A DNA stretch of 53,739 nucleotides, taken from positions 1 through 53,739 of the forward strand of contig CAVCUQ010000009.1 in assembly GCA_963605425.1 (NCBI GenBank). The letters run 5' to 3'. How positions within the stretch are numbered: the first letter of the stretch is position 1; every line of letters begins with the position of its first letter. Of the stretch, positions 18,637-27,046 are shown one piece after another. The notes beneath the pieces are model-generated. The model worked only from the letters and a program-made list of their open reading frames with translations. It was not told where the DNA came from and did no database searches. Source of the DNA: JAEELC01 sp963605425. Its GTDB lineage: Bacteria > Bacillota_I > Bacilli_A > Acholeplasmatales > Anaeroplasmataceae. A program made the translations under genes and the position numbers.

Positions 18637-19563
18637 TTGATATCTGTTAAAAAATTAGTTAATGATTTAAATTTAGTCATTGTTTCAGGAGAAAAAGGAT
18701 TAGTTAGAAAAGTAGTAGACGCTAATGTAACTAGACCGGGTCTTGAATTTGCTGGATACTTTGAATTCTTTGAGCCAAAGAGAATTCTTCTAATGGGTTC
18801 TAAAGAAGCTAGTTTCCTTACAACTATTGATGAGGCGGAAGCTAAACTGAGAATTAGTAAAATATTTGAAATGAATCCTCCATGCCTTATTTGCTCTTTA
18901 AATGTAGAAATACCAGAGTTTTTAAAAGATTTAGGTAATAAATATGATTTACCTATCTTAAAGAGTGATTTACGTACTACCGCTATTTCATCTAAACTAT
19001 ACAATTATCTTCAAGAACAACTAGCTCCTGTTCAAACAGTTCATGGTGTACTTGTTGATATTAATGGTATGGGTACTCTTATTATGGGTAAAAGTGGTAT
19101 CGGTAAGAGTGAAACAGCTATGGAATTGATTAAGAGAGGACACCAACTTATATCTGATGATAGAGTTGATGTAATTGAAAAAGAACCTGGTAATATTATT
19201 GGTAAAGCTCCTAAGGTATTAAGCCATTATATTGAACTTAGAGGTATCGGTATTGTCGATGTTGTAAATCTATTTGGTGCTGGTGCTTTTAGAGAGTCTA
19301 AGAGAATTAGACTTGTTGTTGAGCTTGAAAACTGGGAAGCTGATAAATACTATGATAGACTTGGTATTGAAACCGAAACTGTTAGATTCTTTAATACAGA
19401 CATTCATAAGGTAGTAATACCTGTACTTCCAGGCAGAAACCTTGCATTACTTGTTGAATCTGCAGCTTTAAATGAAAAATTAAAATATTTTGGAATCAAT
19501 TCAGCCTTAGAATTTACTAATTCAATTAATAAACTTGCAGAAGAGGGGAATAATGACGAATGA
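18637..19563 (+). CDS. hprK: HPr kinase/phosphorylase
   Basis: Phosphorylates and dephosphorylates Ser46 of HPr and so controls carbon catabolite regulation and PTS flux. Walker A GKSGIGKS (about 151-158), the VHGVLVDI segment before it, DDRVDV, and the C-terminal motif LRGIGIVDVVNLFGAGAF are present. I prefer TTG 18637, preceded by AGGTAGG with 6-9 bases spacing; the alternative GTG at 18628 would add three residues. Overlaps lgt by four bases (ATGA). The hprK-lgt-ppaX order is the Bacillus arrangement. Confidence 0.96.
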   Translation: MISVKKLVNDLNLVIVSGEKGLVRKVVDANVTRPGLEFAGYFEFFEPKRILLMGSKEASFLTTIDEAEAKLRISKIFEMNPPCLICSLNVEIPEFLKDLGNKYDLPILKSDLRTTAISSKLYNYLQEQLAPVQTVHGVLVDINGMGTLIMGKSGIGKSETAMELIKRGHQLISDDRVDVIEKEPGNIIGKAPKVLSHYIELRGIGIVDVVNLFGAGAFRESKRIRLVVELENWEADKYYDRLGIETETVRFFNTDIHKVVIPVLPGRNLALLVESAALNEKLKYFGINSALEFTNSINKLAEEGNNDE

Positions 19564-21092
19564 TAGATTTAATTCTTGCATTGCCTAAATCTATTCTTGG
19601 TATTAATCTTTATGCTCTATGTATCTTGTTTGGTATTATAATTGCCTATATTATGGGTATCTACGAAGGTAAGAAACTAGGAATAAAGAAAAGTGATATT
19701 AGTCTAGGTATTCTAATTATTGTACCTATATCAATAATTGGAGCTAGACTTTGGTATGTGTTATTTAACTTAAGTGATTTCCCTGACTTAGGCTCATTCT
19801 TTGGCTTTAGAAATGGTGCCTTTGAAGGACTTGCGGGGCTTGCGATTCAAGGTGGAGTAATGGCAGCCTTAATTTCAATTATTATTTATTGTAAAGCAAA
19901 AAAGATTTCATTATATTCAATACTTGATATTGTAGCTCCTGGCTTCTTAGTAGGGCAAATATGTGGGCGTTATGGCAATTTCTTTAATCAGGAATTATAT
20001 GGACCTAAAGTAGGAAATACAGATTTATTCTTAAATTTCTTTCCATCTTGGCTAACTGAGAATATGTATATAAATGGAGCCTACAGACATCCTGCTTTCT
20101 TTTATGAATCATGTCTTAATTTGTTAGGACTTATTATAATACTTAATTTAAGAAGAAAGTCAAAACATCTTAAATCTGGTGATTTGATGGGTATTTATTT
20201 AGTTTGGTATGGTATGGTTAGAATTGTAACTGAAAATATTAGATTAAATAGTGGAGTGGATGAACCTTTAATGTTCTTAGGTGCACCAGTATCTATACTT
20301 CTTTCAGTTTTATTTATTGTCCTTGGAGTATTATTCTTAATTCTTAAGAGAAAGACAAAATGGCTTAAAAATAAATTTGGTGATGAATATTATTCTGATA
20401 TTATATCTAAAGAAGAAGCTAAACAATTTGATACAATCATCTTTGATTTAGATGGTACACTTTTAAATACTAAGCCTTTGATTGATTCAACATTTACTTA
20501 TGTGTTCCAACAATATTTTCCAAATCATAATTTAACTGAAGAAGAACTTAATTCATTCTTTGGACCTACACTTTATGACACATTCTCAAAATACGAAAAA
20601 GATCCTAAGAAGATTGATGAATTAATTGAAGTATATAGAAAATATAATAAAGAACATCATGATGAATTTGTTAAGCCATTCCCAAATGCTAAATCAACAC
20701 TAAGAACACTTCATAATAAAGGTTATAAGATTTGTGTTGTTTCAAGTAAAATTAAAGAGATGGTTGAATATGGACTTAAAGTAAATGGAATGCTTAAGTA
20801 TGTAGATTATATTATAGGTGAAGGTGAGGTAGAACCTAAACCTAATCCATGTGGAATATTACTTGCGATGGACCACTTTAAATTTACTAAGAATGCTATC
20901 TATGTAGGTGACGCACCTACAGATATGGAAGCTGGCTTTAGAGCTGATAAGTATTATACGAATCATAATATTGATAAACATATGAAGACCTGCGGAGTAT
21001 TATATTCTACTAAAGTAGAACAATTAGAAGCTTTAGATCCTAACCTCATGATTTCGGGTCTTGAGAGTTTATTAGATATTGTTAACGAATAG
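19560..21092 (+). CDS. lgt: Fusion: prolipoprotein diacylglyceryl transferase + PpaX-like HAD phosphatase
   Basis: Residues 1 to ~270 are Lgt: seven hydrophobic segments, the signature GRYGNFFNQE (136-145) and HPAFFYE (177-183). This part transfers diacylglycerol to lipobox cysteines at the membrane. Residues ~290-510 are a HAD phosphatase of the pyrophosphatase PpaX type: motif I FDLDGT (295-300), motif II VSS (394-396), motif III lysine in EPKPNP (425-430), motif IV VGDAPTDMEAG (449-459). PpaX hydrolyses pyrophosphate released by the HprK phosphorylase reaction. In Bacillus these are separate adjacent genes; here one uninterrupted frame joins them through a charged linker (~265-290). Confidence 0.95.
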   Translation: MIDLILALPKSILGINLYALCILFGIIIAYIMGIYEGKKLGIKKSDISLGILIIVPISIIGARLWYVLFNLSDFPDLGSFFGFRNGAFEGLAGLAIQGGVMAALISIIIYCKAKKISLYSILDIVAPGFLVGQICGRYGNFFNQELYGPKVGNTDLFLNFFPSWLTENMYINGAYRHPAFFYESCLNLLGLIIILNLRRKSKHLKSGDLMGIYLVWYGMVRIVTENIRLNSGVDEPLMFLGAPVSILLSVLFIVLGVLFLILKRKTKWLKNKFGDEYYSDIISKEEAKQFDTIIFDLDGTLLNTKPLIDSTFTYVFQQYFPNHNLTEEELNSFFGPTLYDTFSKYEKDPKKIDELIEVYRKYNKEHHDEFVKPFPNAKSTLRTLHNKGYKICVVSSKIKEMVEYGLKVNGMLKYVDYIIGEGEVEPKPNPCGILLAMDHFKFTKNAIYVGDAPTDMEAGFRADKYYTNHNIDKHMKTCGVLYSTKVEQLEALDPNLMISGLESLLDIVNE

Positions 21093-21099
21093 GTGAACT

Positions 21100-22038
21100 A
21101 TGTCATTTGCACAAGATTGTAAGACTGAAGTAGCCAATGAAGAACTTAAGACAAATGAAGAAATAGAAATAGAACTTGAAGCCTTACTTCGTTTGTCTAG
21201 TGAAATAATACTTAGAAATTTGAATTTTATTATATCTTTTGAAACTGCTAACGCTTATGTAGCTAGAAGATTCCTTGAAATAGTAAAAAAATTATATAAC
21301 TGCCAAACCACATTACTTACTCATAAAGTGGAAAAATTAAATTTAGGTCTTCATTATAACGTAACTATTGATTCATCAAGTGATGTAATTATAAAGGCTT
21401 TTAATTTGCTTTCTAATAGTTTGAATCATAATAAAATAGAAGAAAATGAAGATTTAAAGAAAGCTTATTTAAGAGGTTCTTTTTTAGCTAAGGGTTCAAT
21501 TAATGATCCTAAAAAAGGTGGATATCATTTTGAGATAGCTACAACTAATCAAGAAGAAGCTTTATTCATTCAACGTTTATTAGTTTCATTTAGTTTGAAT
21601 GCTAAAATAATTAAAAGACGTAATGACTATGTTATTTATTTGAAAGATATTGAAGAAATAACTGATGTACTTAGAATTATCGGGGCTAGTAAAACTGTAT
21701 TTGAAATAGAAAACTTAGTTATTAAACGTAATTATAAAGCTGGTATTCAGCGTCAAATGAACGCTGAAATAGCTAATCAAATGAAGACACTTTCAGCTGC
21801 TAAAAAACAAGTAAAATATATTCACACTATTGAATATAATTATCCTTTAGAACAATTAGATCCTAAGATTTTGCTTATTATGAAAGTACGTCTTGAAAAC
21901 CCAGATGCAAGTTTAAATGAACTTATTGAAATTTTAAATAATGATTATGATGAGCATATAACAAAGTCTGGTCTTAATCATAGATTTATTAGGATAAAGG
22001 AACTTGCAGAAGAAATAGAAGAAAATAATAAAGAATAA
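21100..22038 (+). CDS. whiA: WhiA family DNA-binding regulator
   Basis: WhiA combines a LAGLIDADG-like fold (LKKAYLRGSFLAKGSINDPKKGGYHFEI, about 124-152) and a C-terminal helix-turn-helix (NDYDEHITKSGLNHRFIRI). It affects cell division and chromosome segregation in Firmicutes and sporulation in actinobacteria. 312 residues is normal. Seven bases after lgt-ppaX, so probably in the same transcript. It is usually next to yvcJ/yvcK, which are absent here. Confidence 0.95.
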   Translation: MSFAQDCKTEVANEELKTNEEIEIELEALLRLSSEIILRNLNFIISFETANAYVARRFLEIVKKLYNCQTTLLTHKVEKLNLGLHYNVTIDSSSDVIIKAFNLLSNSLNHNKIEENEDLKKAYLRGSFLAKGSINDPKKGGYHFEIATTNQEEALFIQRLLVSFSLNAKIIKRRNDYVIYLKDIEEITDVLRIIGASKTVFEIENLVIKRNYKAGIQRQMNAEIANQMKTLSAAKKQVKYIHTIEYNYPLEQLDPKILLIMKVRLENPDASLNELIEILNNDYDEHITKSGLNHRFIRIKELAEEIEENNKE

Positions 22039-22040
22039 TA

Positions 22041-22096
22041 AAAACCCTATAAGGTAGAACTAGTATTATAATTTCTACTTTATAGGGCCTTTTTAT
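22041..22096 (+). terminator. Terminator after whiA
   Basis: 15-bp stem (22045-22059 / 22073-22087, one G-T) followed by CCTTTTTA. It ends the hprK-lgt-whiA transcript and faces the convergent AlbA_2 gene. Confidence 0.85.
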
Positions 22097-22109
22097 TGTC
22101 ATAGCCTTT

Positions 22110-22153
22110 ACTTCAAAGTTACTTCAATGTTTTCGTGAAGTACTTCAAAGTCT
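22110..22153. repeat. Downstream copy of a 44-bp repeat made of ACTTCAANGT units
   Basis: Three ACTTCAANGT units (22110, 22121, 22142) plus the palindrome GAAGTACTTC (22137-22146). The block differs at one base from 23641-23684, on the other side of the AlbA_2 gene, and overlaps the stop of that gene by two bases. Confidence 0.85.
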
Positions 22154-23591
22154 ATTTAAGACTAACTTTATCTTTATTTGTACTATATACAACTTTATTT
22201 CCTTTTTTAGATTCTAATAAAAAACCTTGATTTACAAGATTAGCTATAACTTGCTTTCTAAGATATGTTGAATTCGATATATTTAAATATTCAGAAATTT
22301 CTTTAGTGCTATGGGATGAAGAAAAACAATAGGAAAGTACGGAGATATCAAAACGAGTTGTATTATTTATTTTAGCTTGAATTACAATACTCTCATTATC
22401 TACATTAACTCCTTCAGAATATGTTAAGTCTGGTAATACAATTGAAAATTGATTATTCTTAGAATATATAAATGGTTTATGTTTTTCATCTTGATTTTTA
22501 TAATCATCGATGATTTTTTCAAAACCTGTTCCTTTAGCTTCCATTGCATGGCACAAAACAAAGATTGCACAAATTAATTCATTTCTTCTTTTTGATGCAA
22601 AAGAACTAAAATTGTATGTTTTATCTAGTTCATCCATACCATAAGGAGAACCAGGAGAAGAGATTACAAGTCTATCTTTAAACATGTTAACATAGATAGA
22701 ACTTCCTTCAATATAATAATCTTTATGAGCAATAGAATTAATTATAGCCTCAAATAAACTTCTTTTAGGATATGCATCAGTATCTACCCTAGTGGTATCT
22801 TTCTTTACAAATCTATGATTCATTCTAAAATTTACATTATCATATAGAAATTTATAACAATCGATAGCATTTCCCTTAAATTCATTAGTAGATAATATAA
22901 CATTATCCCCTCTAGTAAATCCTTCATATAGACAAAATACTACATGTAAGTCTTTTCCATCGTAATCATCTCTAAATAAATTAGAGCCCTTATATAATCT
23001 GTTATTTTCATCATAGAAATTTATAGATTCTAAATCTTTAATAGTTAATTCTTTTTGAGTGTTTTCAAAATAGAATTGTTTTAATTTAGTAAAACTATTG
23101 AAATCAAAAGGGATATCTGTTTTATCTTTATCATATTTAGGGTTCATACTATATTTAGCCATTTTCATGATTTCTTCAACAGTTGCATAATTGGTATAGC
23201 CATCTCTTCTCATATAAATTAATGGTGCACCTTGCATTTTAAGAATTACAGGTTTTATATGTGATTCTAAAACATGAAAGATAAGAATATATCTTCTATT
23301 TCCATTGATTTCATAGGTAAGTGTTTTAGATTCTATTTCAGGAAGTGTGTCAAAATGTTCTTTGATTTGGTTATAGAAAAATAATTTCTCTTTATCTAAT
23401 TCATCTAGTGCAAATCCTATTAATTTGTTTGTTTTGTCCTCTGCACCAACAACAAAATAGCCACCTTTAGCATTCGAAAATCCAGCAATAGTTTTAAGCC
23501 AGCCTAAAATATTATCTCTATCTAGTCTTGCTTTAGATTCATATATACCATTTTCTACATTAAACTCTGGGTAAATATCTGTTAAATTCAT
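22152..23591 (-). CDS. AlbA_2 / ATPase / winged-helix regulator-like protein
   Basis: About 479 residues. The N-terminal AlbA_2 domain has ESKARLDRDN and FSNAKGGYFVVGAED (about 18-55). A middle ATP-binding GHKL-like segment has EAIINSIAHKDYYIEGSSIYV...DRLVISSPG (about 287-320). The C-terminal ~70 residues look like a winged helix (TKEISEYLNISNSTYLRKQVIANLVNQGFL). This is the architecture annotated as 'putative DNA-binding / ATP-dependent helicase RecG-like' in gut Firmicutes; it is not RecG. ATG 23591 with AGAGG upstream is preferred to GTG 23600. The promoter carries repeats also found downstream of the gene, which suggests autoregulation. Confidence 0.8.
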   Translation of the reverse strand: MNLTDIYPEFNVENGIYESKARLDRDNILGWLKTIAGFSNAKGGYFVVGAEDKTNKLIGFALDELDKEKLFFYNQIKEHFDTLPEIESKTLTYEINGNRRYILIFHVLESHIKPVILKMQGAPLIYMRRDGYTNYATVEEIMKMAKYSMNPKYDKDKTDIPFDFNSFTKLKQFYFENTQKELTIKDLESINFYDENNRLYKGSNLFRDDYDGKDLHVVFCLYEGFTRGDNVILSTNEFKGNAIDCYKFLYDNVNFRMNHRFVKKDTTRVDTDAYPKRSLFEAIINSIAHKDYYIEGSSIYVNMFKDRLVISSPGSPYGMDELDKTYNFSSFASKRRNELICAIFVLCHAMEAKGTGFEKIIDDYKNQDEKHKPFIYSKNNQFSIVLPDLTYSEGVNVDNESIVIQAKINNTTRFDISVLSYCFSSSHSTKEISEYLNISNSTYLRKQVIANLVNQGFLLESKKGNKVVYSTNKDKVSLK

Positions 23592-23612
23592 TAGTATCAC
23601 CTCTTTAAATAA

Positions 23613-23641
23613 AGTTTACTTCAAAGTTACTTCAATGTCAA
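23613..23641 (-). promoter_or_regulatory. Promoter of the AlbA_2 gene, spacer made of repeat units
   Basis: On the minus strand: TTGACA (23636-23641), a 17-bp spacer consisting almost entirely of the repeat pair, then TAAACT (23613-23618). A protein bound to the repeats would block RNA polymerase. Confidence 0.6.
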
Positions 23642-23684
23642 CTTCAAAGTTACTTCAATGTCTTCGTGAAGTACTTCAAAGTCT
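23618..23684. repeat. Upstream array of five ACTTCAANGT units
   Basis: Units start at 23618, 23629, 23641, 23652 and 23673, spaced 11-12 bp except for the last. The 23641-23684 part is the 44-bp copy matching 22110-22153 (one difference). Operator-like arrangement. Confidence 0.85.
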
Positions 23685-23714
23685 CTGCACTTTTACACTT
23701 AGGTTTCGTATCTC

Positions 23715-23743
23715 TTGTAAAGTTTGAATTAATCAATTATAAT
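23715..23743 (+). promoter_or_regulatory. Promoter of the single-pass membrane protein gene
   Basis: TTGTAA (23715-23720), a 17-bp spacer, TATAAT (23738-23743). Confidence 0.7.
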
Positions 23744-23778
23744 ATTTTCATATGTTTTAAAATAGGAGTTGATCTTTA

Positions 23779-24507
23779 ATGGCACGTTCTGTCAAAAAAG
23801 TTAAAAGAGCTAAATCAAAGAAGTTCTGGATTATATTTGGATCTGTTATTGGAGTTTTAATTGTAGGTTCAATAGTAGGTTTCTTAATTTGGTATTGTGA
23901 ATATAATACAGCTGATTTAACTAATTTATTTGCAAATTATACTGAATATAAAATTAATTACAATGAACTTGAAAAAGTAATATCTAATGATAAGGGTGAA
24001 TATGAATATAATAAGATGTTCGTATTCGTATACAATAATAACTATGTTGTAGATGAACCTAGTGATAAAAATTCAACTGATTATCAAACTTATCTAAATT
24101 ATAAAGAAGCTACAACTGAGCTTGAATCTTTAAGAGTATTAATTGATAAGATTAACAAAGGTAAGGCTACAAGTGATATCGAGGAGTCAACTACAACTGG
24201 TGAAGTTGATACTAAGAAGAATGAAATTGCATTCTATGTAATTAATTCTAGTATTTCAAGCAATGCAGACGCATCTGAAAATGATGATTATGATTCACTT
24301 ACAAGCCCAGCTCTACTTACATTTATGGAAGGTAAAGTTAATGATTCTACAACTTATGATAAGTTAACTTATATCAAATCAAGTGTTACAGTAGGTAAGG
24401 ACTATACAGGACTTTCTGGTGGAAGCACAGCTACAAGCTTTACTTATACTGTTAAGAATGTAAAAGACTATTTAACTAGTGTTTATTCTAGTTATATTAG
24501 TGACTAA
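23779..24507 (+). CDS. Single-pass membrane protein, extracytoplasmic domain of unknown function
   Basis: 242 residues. A basic N-terminus (MARSVKKVKRAKSKK) is followed by one strong membrane helix (16-38) and a Ser/Thr/Asp-rich outer domain with many Tyr and Asn. No cleavage site or lipobox is obvious, so it is probably anchored with the C-terminus outside. I do not recognise the family. It has its own promoter (23715-23743) and AGGAG (23763-23767), and ends in a terminator just before tex. Confidence 0.75.
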   Translation: MARSVKKVKRAKSKKFWIIFGSVIGVLIVGSIVGFLIWYCEYNTADLTNLFANYTEYKINYNELEKVISNDKGEYEYNKMFVFVYNNNYVVDEPSDKNSTDYQTYLNYKEATTELESLRVLIDKINKGKATSDIEESTTTGEVDTKKNEIAFYVINSSISSNADASENDDYDSLTSPALLTFMEGKVNDSTTYDKLTYIKSSVTVGKDYTGLSGGSTATSFTYTVKNVKDYLTSVYSSYISD

Positions 24508-24515
24508 AATATTTG

Positions 24516-24542
24516 AAGAGTGCCCTAAAAGCACTCTTTTTT
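24516..24542 (+). terminator. Terminator between 23779 gene and tex
   Basis: AAGAGTGC / GCACTCTT stem with 7-nt loop and T6. The tex start is 14 bases later, leaving no room for a promoter. Confidence 0.88.
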
Positions 24543-24555
24543 AAAAGGTGAGATT

Positions 24556-26718
24556 ATGGAAGAGATTATTATAAAATTAGTTAAGGAATTAAATTTAAAG
24601 AAAGAACAAATTAAAGCAGTACTAGATCTACTAGCTGAGGGTGCTACAGTACCATTTATAGCTCGTTATAGAAAAGAAGCTACTGGTGCTTTAGATGAAA
24701 ATCAAATAAGAGAGATTAATAAGGAATATGAATATCAAGTTAATTTAAGTAAGAGGAAAGATGATATTATTCGTTTAATTGATGAAAAAGGTATGTTAAC
24801 TGATGAATTAAAGAATAAGATATTATCATCAAGTAAGTTACAAGATGTTGAGGATCTATATTTACCTTATAAAGAAAAAAAGAAAACAAGAGGAACTGTA
24901 GCTAGAAGCTTAGGACTTGAGGGACTTGCTAAGACAATGCTTTCTTGCCCTATAAGTGGAAATAAGGAGGAACTTGCTAAACCATATTTAAACGAGAATG
25001 TGGATACTACTCAAAAGGCTTATCAATATGCTAGTGATATAATTGCAGAAGATATTTCGGATAATGCTAACTTCAGAAAGATAGTAAGAAATAATACAAG
25101 AAGAAGATCTACTATTGTAACTAAATTAAAGAAGAATGCTTTAGACACTAAAAAGTTATATTCTAATTATTATGATTATTCTGAAAGTATTACTACAATT
25201 AAAGACCATAGAATTCTTGCGATCAACAGAGCTGAGAGTGAAAATGTCATATCTGTTTCCCTTGTCGGGGACGATGAAAATAATATTTTATATATTAAAT
25301 CTAAGATAATATTTAGAGATAATATCTTTAAGAATGAATTAGAAGTAGCAATAAGAGATTCATATAAGAGATTATTATATCCACCTGTAGAAAGAGAAAT
25401 TAGAAGTGAACTAACACTTAGAGCTGAAACTAATGCAATAGGTGTATTTAGTATGAATTTAAAGAATCTTTTAATGCAATCTCCTATTAAAGATAAAACT
25501 GTATTAGGTTTAGATCCTGCGTTTAGAACAGGTTGTAAACTTGCAGTAGTTGATAATACTGGTAAACTTTTAGAGATAGCAGTTATTCATCCTACTGAAG
25601 AATATCCTGGTAGTGGCGTAAAAAAAGAAGAGCTTGAAAGAAGTGAAAAAGTTCTTGTAACTTTAGTTAAAAAGTATAATGTTGATATCATTACAATTGG
25701 TAATGGTACTGCATCAAGAGAAAGTGAAGAGTTTGTATCAAGTACTATTTCAAAATATAACCTATCTTGTAAATACACAATTGTATCTGAGGCAGGTGCT
25801 TCTGTATATTCAGCTAGTGCAATTGCTCAAGAAGAATTCCCTGATTTAACACTTGAAAAGAGAAGTGCAGTAAGTATTGCTCGTCGTATTCAAGATCCTC
25901 TAGCCGAGCTTGTTAAGATTGAACCCAAAGCTATTGGTGTTGGTCAATATCAACATGATGTAAATCAAAAACAACTAGAGTCTAAACTTGGTGAGGTTGT
26001 TGAAGACTGTGTTAATAGTGTTGGTGTAGATTTAAACACTGCAAGTAAATCTTTACTAGAATATGTATCAGGTTTAAATAAAACAACAGCTTCTAATATT
26101 GTTGAATATAGAAATAAAAATGGTAAGTTTAAGAAAAGAGAAGAATTATTAAATGTTCCAAAACTTGGTGAAAAGACTTATACTCAAGCAGTAGGTTTTG
26201 TTAGAGTATATGAGTCAGACAATTTATTTGATTCTACTTCAATTCACCCTGAAAGTTACACTAAGGCAAGACTTGTAGCTAAATATTTAAACATTGATAT
26301 TAAAGATTTAGGTACTAAAGAAGTTAATGATGTTATTAATAAAACTAATATTGAAGATATATTAAATCATATAGATATTGATAAATATACATTATCAGAT
26401 ATCCTAGATTGTTTTAAGAAACCTAAGAGAGATATTAGAGATAGTTTTAATAAAGCTCAATTAAAGTCTAATCAAACTCATCTAGAAGACTTAAAAGTTG
26501 GAGATGAACTAGAAGGCACAGTTAGAAATGTTGTAGACTTTGGTGTGTTTGTTGACTGCGGTCTTCATGAAGACGGACTAGTTCACATCTCTAAGATGAG
26601 TAAGAGTTATGTTAAGCATCCTTCTGATTTGGTTAAGGTTGGAGATATTATTACAGTCTATGTAATAGGTATTGATCTAGAGAAACAAAAGTTATCACTT
26701 TCAATGATTAAGGAATAA
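24556..26718 (+). CDS. tex: Tex-family RNA-binding protein (YhgF/Tex)
   Basis: Transcription accessory protein of the Tex/Spt6 type, a nucleic-acid-binding multi-domain protein. N-terminal helical Tex domain with ATVPFIARYRKEATGALDENQIREI (29-53), a YqgF-like RNase H fold (VLGLDPAFRTGCKLAVVD, ~316-333), helix-hairpin-helix repeats (~495-555) and a C-terminal S1 domain (GDELEGTVRNVVDFGVFVDCG, ~650-720). 720 residues is full length. It follows a terminator by 14 bases, so expression may depend on read-through. Confidence 0.96.
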   Translation: MEEIIIKLVKELNLKKEQIKAVLDLLAEGATVPFIARYRKEATGALDENQIREINKEYEYQVNLSKRKDDIIRLIDEKGMLTDELKNKILSSSKLQDVEDLYLPYKEKKKTRGTVARSLGLEGLAKTMLSCPISGNKEELAKPYLNENVDTTQKAYQYASDIIAEDISDNANFRKIVRNNTRRRSTIVTKLKKNALDTKKLYSNYYDYSESITTIKDHRILAINRAESENVISVSLVGDDENNILYIKSKIIFRDNIFKNELEVAIRDSYKRLLYPPVEREIRSELTLRAETNAIGVFSMNLKNLLMQSPIKDKTVLGLDPAFRTGCKLAVVDNTGKLLEIAVIHPTEEYPGSGVKKEELERSEKVLVTLVKKYNVDIITIGNGTASRESEEFVSSTISKYNLSCKYTIVSEAGASVYSASAIAQEEFPDLTLEKRSAVSIARRIQDPLAELVKIEPKAIGVGQYQHDVNQKQLESKLGEVVEDCVNSVGVDLNTASKSLLEYVSGLNKTTASNIVEYRNKNGKFKKREELLNVPKLGEKTYTQAVGFVRVYESDNLFDSTSIHPESYTKARLVAKYLNIDIKDLGTKEVNDVINKTNIEDILNHIDIDKYTLSDILDCFKKPKRDIRDSFNKAQLKSNQTHLEDLKVGDELEGTVRNVVDFGVFVDCGLHEDGLVHISKMSKSYVKHPSDLVKVGDIITVYVIGIDLEKQKLSLSMIKE

Positions 26719-26726
26719 TTTATATA

Positions 26727-26755
26727 GCCCGCACTAGTCTTTGGTGTGGGTTTTT
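26727..26755 (+). terminator. Terminator after tex
   Basis: CCCGCAC / GTGTGGG stem with T5 after it, 8 bases after the stop codon. Confidence 0.8.
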
Positions 26756-26765
26756 AAATTTCTTA

Positions 26766-26794
26766 TTGACTAAAGGTTAAATATAGTATATAAT
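26766..26794 (+). promoter_or_regulatory. Promoter of tRNA-Ser(GCT)
   Basis: TTGACT (26766-26771), a 17-bp spacer and TATAAT (26789-26794), 26 bases before the tRNA. Confidence 0.85.
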
Positions 26795-26819
26795 GAAAAG
26801 GCTTAAAGATCTATAGAAT

Positions 26820-26910
26820 GTGGCAGTACTCAAGAGGCTCAAGAGGCGTCCCTGCTAAGGACGTAGATCGGGTAACTGGTGCCAGGGTTCGAATCCCTGC
26901 TGCCACGCCA
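26820..26910 (+). tRNA. tRNA-Ser (GCT)
   Basis: Class II tRNA with acceptor GTGGCAG/CTGCCAC, anticodon loop CTGCTAA (GCT), a long variable arm, G discriminator and encoded CCA. Monocistronic with its own promoter and terminator. Confidence 0.95.
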
Positions 26911-26925
26911 TTAGTTTAATAGCAG

Positions 26926-26956
26926 GTTTGGTATAGAAATATATCAAACTTTTTTC
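26926..26956 (+). terminator. Terminator of tRNA-Ser(GCT)
   Basis: GTTTGGTATA / GAAA / TATATCAAAC stem-loop followed by T6. Confidence 0.88.
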
Positions 26957-26970
26957 TTTATTTTTGATCT

Positions 26971-27008
26971 TTAGCGCTTTATTAGCACATTTTTAGCATA
27001 TCTTTAGC
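26971..27008 (+). repeat. TTAGC array, four copies at exact 11-bp spacing
   Basis: TTAGC starts at 26971, 26982, 26993 and 27004, mostly as TTTAGCGC or TTAGCAC. The last copy ends 26 bases before AGGAG of the gene at 27047. The same motif at the same distance precedes the genes at 38900 (plus) and 30414 (minus). One-turn spacing suggests cooperative protein binding on one DNA face. Confidence 0.75.
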
Positions 27009-27046
27009 GCACTATTTAGTAATATATAACCAAAGGAGATGGTTAT

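Noticed and set aside
22110..22153. Repeated ACTTCAANGT units as a possible CRISPR array
   Set aside because: Units are 10 bp with 1-12 bp gaps and there are no spacer-length intervals or cas genes.
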